Assembly (NCBI RefSeq): GCF_036588685.1
Contig: NC_086386.1
Span: 76,010,682 to 76,074,681 of the forward strand
Source of the DNA: Mytilus trossulus
Taxonomy: Eukaryota > Mollusca > Bivalvia > Mytilida > Mytilidae
Length of the DNA stretch: 64,000 nucleotides
Direction of reading: 5' to 3'
Shown here: positions 1-9,700 of the stretch, piece by piece
Layout of the letters: every line of letters begins with the position of its first letter
Position numbering within the stretch: position 1 is the first letter of the stretch
Position numbers and translations under genes: made by a program
The notes under the pieces: generated by a model
The model's database searches: none
Told to the model about the DNA's origin: nothing
The model's input: only the letters and a program-made list of their open reading frames with translations

Positions 1-484
1 TTCATGTCTATCCTTTGTCATCAAACACATGTTGGTTTTTTTTTTTGTAAAATATTCATTTTCGGGTTTTTCATTCTGTGTTGTGAATTTTTCTCTCCTG
101 TTATTTAAGTTATTCCGAGTGGGAAAGAAACGTACAAATAAAAATAAAGGTTAATATACGTATAATCAAAGTAGTAAAATCAAGTCAATATTCAATAGAA
201 ATCGGTCTGTACCAATAATTTGCGATGTCATAGATATCCAGGCACGGATAAAAGCGCTTTATCATAAAATGAATATAAAACTAAATGTATATGATAGTGG
301 GGTGCATTTTTAGTGTATAAAATTAGATTTAATAACGTGTCTTGAGATGAACTCGTTGGATTATATAAATGTCATGTATTTTACTAGAGATACAGATGTG
401 ATGTTGAAAAGCAATATCAATATTCTCCACCCTTTACTTGATATTACAATTACACAGGACTGTTTTACGTGTTGCTTAGCCAAA

Positions 485-609
485 TTTTATATGTATTGTT
501 CTTTGTTCTGTTCTATGTCATTTCTTCGGGTTTGTTTGTTTTTGTTTCTATGGCATTGTCAGTTTGCTTTCGACATATGAGTTGTAATATCCGTTTGGAT
601 CTTTCTTTT
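485..609 (+). repeat. 3' tail fragment of a mussel retroelement (family C)
   Basis: Shares the segments ATGGCATTGTCAGTTTGCTTTC and ...CGACATATGAGTTG with the other family C copies at 9384-10065 (opposite strand), 14690-14935 and 28715-28935. It ends about 11 bases from the 5' splice site of receptor exon 7. Bases 1-484 contain nothing else I can identify. Confidence 0.55.
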
Positions 610-620
610 ACTACACTTAC

Positions 621-773
621 CTAAGGCTATTCTGTCTGAGGTAGCTTCTCTATTTATCCAAAATGATACCCATGATAAAATAACAAGTAACATACACGGT
701 ACAAATATATTTATCACAAAGTAACCCGTATGTCGTCTTAGATTGAAATAAACTGTCAGCATGGATTGTCGGA
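621..773 (-). CDS. receptor exon 7: TM1 and start of TM1-TM2 linker (153 bp)
   Basis: Encodes RQSMLTVYFNLRRHTGYFVI, then NIFVPCMLLVILSWVSFWIN and REATSDRIAL. TM1 carries the proline of the family. Donor GTAAGT at 615-620. The 153-bp size matches the vertebrate TM1 exon. The following TM2 exon is not found in bases 1-620. Confidence 0.95.
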
Positions 774-3700
774 CTGAAATTAGATTCAATATAATAATCA
801 AAATACTGATTAAAAAGGTTGAAATCACTGAATTCGATAAAAACACGGACATACGTACGTGTATATTTCCATAACTGTGAAAGTGTGATACGTGTCATAA
901 TTAAAATGTGCACATGATCACGATAAAAATAAAATTCAATCAGGTAGTCTATTGGACATCTTTAGAATTAGTTGCATTTCCGTCACAAGCTTTGGTGTAG
1001 TGAACATCATTCGCTTAGGGGCCTCATAACCTATGTACCATGTTGAGCGATTGATTGAACAATTAGTATACTATATACCACAAATTTTTCGACAAATTGA
1101 ATTATTGTAATTGCTCGCCAAGACTGCTGTAATTAGCGAATTGTTATTAAGTACCTATATAACAAACATTATTTCTATAGTTTATCCTTCTTAATGATGA
1201 TCCCCAGGACGCTTGATGAAATTTAATAGTGCAGGGATACAGGCGATCCCCTATATCTGGAAAAGGATGTCATAAAGACGATAATGGAAGGGGTCGTCTA
1301 TTGGACTAAATGCCGAGTTTTTTATATAACTAAAGTGCCGAGAGTGGAGAAATATCGTACAACACGGGTTATAGTGGTAGCATCTGTTTCTCTGATAATT
1401 TTAATCCATCTGTTTCAAAGATTTGAAGGAAGTTGACAATGTGTACTTTTTCTGTGACGTCATCAGGCAAGGTCGCCTTCTTCATGACGTCACAATAGGA
1501 AAGTTCAGAGGAAACAATGAAAATTAATGTCACAATTAGAATAGAGCGAAATGATGTTATCTTTTATTGTTTAAATTGTTTTTTATGAAATAGTTTGTTT
1601 CTCTTTTAAATAAGTATTAAACATTGCAAGTCGCCACTTCGCCTTATCTCTCCAAGACGAACGTCTGTAGAATTGTACATTCCAGAATAATTTGAAAATG
1701 TACAGCTTGTGTATATGTAGACTAACTAAGCAATATGCATAGTGTATAAATCTTGAAAGTTTGATGAACTGAAGACACAATGTCCATGTTCATTTAATAC
1801 CGAACCAACATTTGGTGTTTATTTTTACAGAACATTGCCTTTGATTGACAGCGATGAATTTCATTACTTAGATATACAACGTTGTAAAATATTGACTGCA
1901 ATCAATTCAAATTAAACAGATTGGTGTTAAATCACTGCTTTGATTTTGTATCAAACTTCCTCGAAACTAGTAGATATCACTAGCTAGCTTTTCCATTCAT
2001 CATTGAACTGACTAATCACTTAACTATCGGTTAGGCAGAGAGAGTTCCGAATGGATAACAGTTGACAGGCGCCTGTTATTGAATATATCAATAAGCCAAC
2101 AGTTCAGAAATGATTTTTATGCATTGAATTATAAGACGATGATAAAAGTGTCTGACATTTTGTGAAATTAATAACAAGGCATTTTGTTTCTGCATTAGAG
2201 ATAATATATCAATTTGACATCTCCTAGACATAATGAATAAATGATATAGTTTCTGTAATTAATAGATAAATATCATCTCAAATAACTTCTGTTTAGTCCA
2301 GACTTTCTTTTTCTCATTGATAGACATATGATCTTTCCAAATGAATTAAAACATTTGCTATGATCGTGTTGTCGTTCACAATTATCAAATTCTATAAAAT
2401 GCATAGAGCATTATTGTGTTGACTAAAGTTGGTACATTAAATAACAATTTTGTCAAGTTTTGTTTATTGTGGACTTGGAATTCATAGATGATTATAGAAA
2501 CTTAGAATATGAAAATATCAGTTTTGCCAAATACAGCTACGTTAATATATTCCTGAGGTAAAAAAGCCTTAGTGTTTCAAAATTCAAAAGTTTTGTAAAC
2601 AGGTAGTTTATTAATATAACCATAGCAATGATAATTCATGTCAGCACATAAGTACTAACAACTGGGCTGGTGATACCCTTTGGGAATTAAAATTCCATCA
2701 GCAGTGGCACGTAGCTCCAATGAAAACCAAACCAAAAGTGGGAGAAACTTAAATGTGTATTGATTTATTTCATATTTCCGGATATGATCGGTTCCTGAAA
2801 AAGAGTTAAAACACACAACCAACCGGAAAAGAAAATTGTGCGATTGATATACTCACCGTCTTTTCTGTATGTAAATGAAGTTTCTGCAGAGAAGTTAATA
2901 AGGTCAAACTGAGACATTGTCATGTCAGGCGCTAGAGCTACAGACTCATCTTTCCCAGAATTCCAAGTGTATTTCACATCGTCCTCAGAATAAGCAACTG
3001 CAAGTTGAAAGAAACATCACGAATCACAAATATTTTCCAATATAAAAAAGAAAATGGTATACATGTACATCTATTAATAATATTTAAAAAAGCTACAACA
3101 AATTGCTAGCAGATAACCTTGGCCTATAATGGTTTACTTTTTATAAATAGTTACTTAGATGGAGAGTTGTCTCATTAGCACTCATACCACATCTTCCTAT
3201 ATCTAAAACACAAATGACTACAAGCGTGACGGGAACTCGAACGGTTATTAATTTGTCTACTGCCTGTTTTGGTTGATAAGCTTTTCATTTTAATGTTAGC
3301 TCTAAATTTACAAATATTAATGCTTCGGCCATCACTAAAGAGACATTGGTTGTTATAATGAGCATCTGGTGTACAAATTAAATAGTAGTTTTTAATGTAA
3401 GTCCTTCTTTCAAAGCGTGGAGAAAATGACTAAGATGGTGAATAAGACGCTTGTAAAACAACAATCATGGCATAACGGGAATCTTTGTAATTAAGTTAAA
3501 TGATTTATAAGACACTTACGACATTCATAATTTAACGGGAATCTAGGTAACTGTAACGTTATGGTTGATAAGAAACTTACAACATTCAAAATATAACGGG
3601 AATCTCGGTAACTGCAATTAGAATACGTGGGCGTGGTAGAAGGAGTAGATGAAGAGGCAGAGGGAGCACTAATAGTAACGAATCACGATCCAGTAGAGAT

Positions 3701-6700
3701 GTCGGACCGACCAAACTAACCTGAATCACAACCTGTAGCTGGTCCATCAAGCTCAAATGACGATATTTTAGTGAACGATAGCATGGATGACATAGATGTC
3801 TCAAGCATGGCTGAGCCGTTGGAGAAAAAGGACAAGAGGTCGAAATTACATACAGACAAACAAATCATGGAGAGCTTTTATATACCGGTATTTCATGTGA
3901 AAATGATAATGAGCATAGTGGTCGTAGTATGAACGTAGTTAGTTCATAAGGATAGCGTGATGAGGTCGGACTGGGCGTGCTTGAATCGTACTATGGTCTT
4001 GAACAGCATGGGGTAAACATGGTATAGTCAAAGTGGAAGCGTACATGGGTTGCGGTGAGAACGCTATGGCCGTAGTGAGATCGTAGTAACGTCGCTGTGA
4101 GATCGTAGCACAGTCTCTCCGATTAGAATCACGATTTCGCTACGCCCTCGCTACAATGGCACAGCTCCCTTTGCGATCTCACCATGATCTTACTACTTTT
4201 GCTACGCTTCTACTACGACCTGATTTCGCCACGACCGCACCACGACTGTTTTGAACATGTTAAAAGTTGGTCACGCTTATCATGATATTGAAGACCTCAC
4301 CCCGACGTATTACGACCTTACTGTGATCTACACGATCGTCACTACGATGGTAAAAAAATGCCTTATTTACAGATCTAGGTGCGATCGTGGCCTAGTGGGA
4401 CTGCGGGATTAGAGTTGCAAAACGTAAGAGTAAGACAGTAAAAAAATAATCTGTCGGTACTAGTTTTCAAATCAGTGCAAAGCATTGCTGATATATAATT
4501 ACCAATGATTTAACTTTCATGGTATGATTTGTTTATATGAGAGCTCTTAAAATACAGTTCTCAATGTATTTATATTTCTGAGGGACACAGCTCTTGAAAA
4601 GTAGGCACTATTTTTTTTAAATTCGTCCAAAACATTGCTAATTTAAACTTATGATGTCAGTTTCATAAAATTCTGACAAGAATTGTACATTTGAGAGTGC
4701 TAGCAATGTAATTTAAATATAACTAATGTTTCCAAGGGGCATAACGCTTTAAAAAATAAATGAACGACACCGACTTTCGAACAAGCCCAAAAATTAGTAC
4801 TATAAAACTAGGATATATGTTTCATAAATAATCCGGCTAGAATTGTAAACGTGAGACCGGACGGATGAACGCAAAGATGGACGGACGGACGAAAGGATGG
4901 ACACCCGATATTTCCATTGACCTCGTAATGCGTCACGCTGAACACAAAAATATATAAATGTACGATTTGCAGTTTACACCCATCAAATTTGATCAAAAGG
5001 TTTTTTCCCCCCTTTAATCGACTAGTTAATTGTGTAACTTTAATTTTTCACGATCGCCTTCAAACAATCAATATTAAGGTGCCACACATATGTACTTATT
5101 GGATCTAAACCATGACAAATGTAATCAAAACCATGACGAAGTTCTAGAGTCTTAACTGAACCATGTCAATCGCTTAACCAAACCATACCAATTTGGATAT
5201 TTTGGTTATCCTGCGTTAATCTTGTAAAAATATGATTTCAATTTAGAAAGTTTGACTTACAATAAAGGTTCAAACATTTAATTTGCTTTTTATCTGCTCA
5301 TTTGTAAAGAACAGAGGTAATCGTTTCGGGTCGTAACATAACTAATCCATGACCAACTTAACAAAACTATTACAAAATCACTGTACTAAACGCTCTTCGA
5401 TATGACGACCTTACTAACCGTGATGGAATAAACACAATTAGTGTTTTTTGTTTTGGTTGGCCTCAGTGAATATCAGTTTTTAAAAAGTAAATAAAACTAC
5501 ATATTTACCTCATCAAAAGACATTGTATAATACACTTTATTATTTGGTCAATTTTTCCCTATATGTTCTTTGCTTGTTATTCTCTATAATGTTAATCCCC
5601 ATACACCCTATAATAACTGTAATACATTAACTTGTCTATTTTTTTTATTAATATAAAGACACTTACAACTTCCAAAGTATAACGGACATGTCTGGAAGTC
5701 TAGAGGATAATGGTGCAGTTCCATTTTGCATATTGCACGAACTGTCAATCTGCAAAATATCAAAAACAACCTCTTAAAATGATTTGTTATTTTAACTGTA
5801 ACCGTTATGTTATAGATATTTCGTAATTTATAGATATTTTTTCAATGTATCGTAATTATACGATAGTAATTTTTGAAAGTCCCGACCTTAACCTGAAGAG
5901 AAAGGTCGAATGAGGTTGCCGGAAGGTTTCAAAAATAAACTATGGCATTAATTATGATAGACTGAAAAACTATCCAGGAATATCTATCTTAACGTATTGC
6001 AACTTTCACTGTTATAATTTTCGGTTTTTGTAAGTTTTACTTCAGTCTGCTTCATAAAATAGCAACGGTATAGGTTAATATTTGTTCTCTATTTTGTTTT
6101 ACTTTTGCGTGCCAATTGATCGTTTTTCTCTAGTTATAAGAACAACAGAAAGTGCGGATGATTTGAATTGTATTTTCACAGTATAAGCAAACATTTAATC
6201 TCAAATTCAATTTAGAGAATAAAACTCGAGTACTAAATCTCCATAACGTTAATGAAAATGGGTCCATGTTTAACCTCATTTATAGACAAAACTAACCGTT
6301 CTTCTATACATCAAACTTCTCTGAGGTGAACCTTAAACTAACTTACGAAAACTGTAAAAATTGAATTACATTGATAAATGATCGTTTTATTTTTACGTCT
6401 GACCTAAGTCTAATAGGTTCACAGTTCGTGTTAGGACACATATTCAATATGAACAAACCTTATATAAATAAGGCCGTTAGTTTTCTCGTTTGAATTGGTT
6501 TACATTGTTGTATCGGGGCTTTTTATAGCTGACTATTCGGTATGGGCTTTGCTCATTGTTGAAGGCCGTAAAGTGACCTATATTCTTAATGTCTGTGTCA
6601 TTTTAGTCTCTTGTGGACAGTTGGCTCTATGGCAATCATACCACATCTTTTTTTCATAAAATATCATCAAGACAAACTCGTCATACATACGCTAACCATT

Positions 6701-9700
6701 TAAAGGAAGAACAAACTTAAGGATGAAAAGGGTGGTTAGGTTGATGTCAACAGAAATTAGTCGAAGAAGGGGAGACGAGTCAGTCAAAGAACACTGCAGA
6801 TTAAGTCGTTACTAGGCAGCAGAAAATGGTGATAAGGCAATTTATTGCAGCGGCAGACAAAACTGACTGTTGAGTACAACAAGAAAAGATCAGTCTATAA
6901 CGCTTCGGAGCTTTATACAATAATATTCTGTGCTTCATTTTTTTCTCAAGAATTACTTCTTCCGTAATCGAGATTTCGTGTTTTAGAATTTTAACCAAGT
7001 TTTGTAGAATTAATAATGCCCTACAAACTTTCGATAATATTTCCTAGTTACATAAATGTCACTTTCTTATTAGAGGAGAAAAAGACATATAACGATATCT
7101 CTTTTCTTACTTAGTATACTAAATAGAAGATTGGCAACCTGCGATATACTAGTAAAAAAAATAATGTATTTTGTCTGGTAGAAGTCATTTTTAACATAAG
7201 TAATATAATTGTAAATATCTATTCTCATCAGTGTTGGAAATGACACGTTTTTCTGCACACGATGGATTATTTAAGGACACGCTAAAACATATCTAAAAGG
7301 TAAAATAACAATAATATCGAGCTCCGAGGAAATTTCTTTGCAGAATGAAACTAATAAAAAATCAAAATCAAAAATTCAAACACGTTATATTTTGATTGAT
7401 CTTACCGTTGTGAGAAGTAAATAGATCCATTCCGTCCAATGCGCACGAATCTGTTTGGCGTAGGAACCATATGTAAATATGATTTGCGTCCGTTGTAAAA
7501 AACTGTGTCAGGAAACCATATTTTTTCAAGAATTTTTATGCTGACAGAAATGTTTTCTTTTTCTGTCGATGAATTAGTTGCTAAGCGTTCGTCCATCCAT
7601 CGTTGTCTGAAGTATATATCAATCGAATACACCTTTGAAAGAAATAAGTTTGAAATAAAACGCTGTTTTCAACATTATTCATGCATGCAATTATATTCAT
7701 TGACACAGATATATTAATTGTTCAATATTACCAGGTAAATATAAAAAAAAGTATACTATTTATATTATATATTGACATAATATTGTATTCATTTTTATAT
7801 TTAACTAGAGTGTGTTCCAATGCGTTTAAGAATAACATTGAAAATGGGCACGAAACGTTCTGAAGAAAACTGATGAATGCGTATGAGTTAATTCCTCCAT
7901 AATGTGTTTGAGTTTAAGTTAATTATTTATGTACATGATTAACAGTCGTTCCATTGAGTTGAATGGTACGTAACTCTTTACCACACGGAAAACAAAAACA
8001 AAATTATCAAAAAAGATGTAAAGAAGGTGGAAATTTTCGCGATGAAACTGTCTTCGTTAAATTGTAAAACAAATCGCTTTCGCAATATATTTATTCAAAC
8101 TACTTGCTTCAGAGGGACGTTTTAAAGAAATTAGACGAAGAAAACCTTAACAGTTCTTAACACTTCAAAGCAGAGGCTTTTTGACAGAAACAGTTTGAAT
8201 AAGCTAAAATTTATCGTATTTTTAACTGAACAGACATGAAGCTCTACATAAATCAAAAATGCATTTCCTTTAAATGAAGTTGAGCATAGTTAAACTATAA
8301 TGTTACACCCGAAAGACGCAATGCCGTAAATTGTCTCAATAAACAACTCGAGGTAAATTAGATTTCACCATATGATTTAAATTTACGACATCGTCTTTTT
8401 GATAAAAAATGAAAAATAATAAATGAGTGAAAAATAGTGTTATCTTGTTGTTGGTAATAACAATGTATACTTTTACGTTTTGCATGATTCCTAAGGAAAA
8501 TCACATTTACTTTCCTAAGGGTTAATAAACTGATAGGTTTATCATAAAACGTCACTTACTTTGCTTATAGATATTTTTTTAATTTGTTAGCGGAGAATAA
8601 ATACAACTTTATAAAAGAAAATATAATACATGTACCATATCTTTTTCTGAAATTGGGCCCATAGACCTCAGATATATATCTGTCAACACCTCAACTGGAT
8701 TTCCTATTAAAATATAAAACACATTTAAATGTTCAAGAGTCTCAGATACAATTATATAGCCATCGATAACTTGAGAACCATACGAAGGCTCCCAATTGTA
8801 GCAATTTCATTCTTTCTTTGGTATGATTGGTTTGAATTATTTAGACGAAGAACAACAGTTTACAAACGATGATTTCACGTTAACCAATAATCATGACATC
8901 AGAGAAAATGTGATTGGCTTCATAATACAAGTTTTATACGCCTAATTATAAAGAAATAAGTAGATTTAAGGTCTATATTTTTTAATATTTTAATGATTAA
9001 TACTGAATCAACTGATTACGAGACATTGAATTGTTTTAAAATACTTATATTAGGATTTTCTAACACAGAAATAGAATTCCGTAGCTGTTTTTGGCAAAAC
9101 CAATCTGAATTTTTAGTTCTGATTATCAATGCTCTCCTACTTCCTCATTATTTGTCGATATTTAATTTACATTATACGAGCCTAATTTAAATCGATTGTT
9201 ATGTAGTCGAATCACTCGTCTGGCATACACAATTTTAATCATGGTACTTGTATCTAAAATGAAATTATTTATTTTTGTTTTTCTCTGTGCTGATTGTTTT
9301 TTTGTTTGTTTATGCTGTTTATCAGTGACGGAGGATTGTCGTTTTAGCGATATTTTTCAATATTGCCGTATAAAAGGAGTGACGAATGATACCAAAGGGA
9401 CAGTCAAACTCATATATCTAAAACAAACTGACAACGCCATGGCTAAAAATAAAAAAGACAAAAAGACAAACAATATTACACATGACACAACATAGAAAAC
9501 TAAAGGATAACAACACGAACCCCACCAAAAACTAGGAGTGATCTCAGGTGCTCCGGAATGGTAAGCACATCGTGCTCCACATGTGGCACCCGTCGTGTTG
9601 CTGATGTGATAAAAAATCCGGTAAATAGTCTTATTCGGTAGGTCAAATTCATGAAAGGGAAGGGTATTGTAGTTACGACGTTAGATGGTAAGGAACATAT

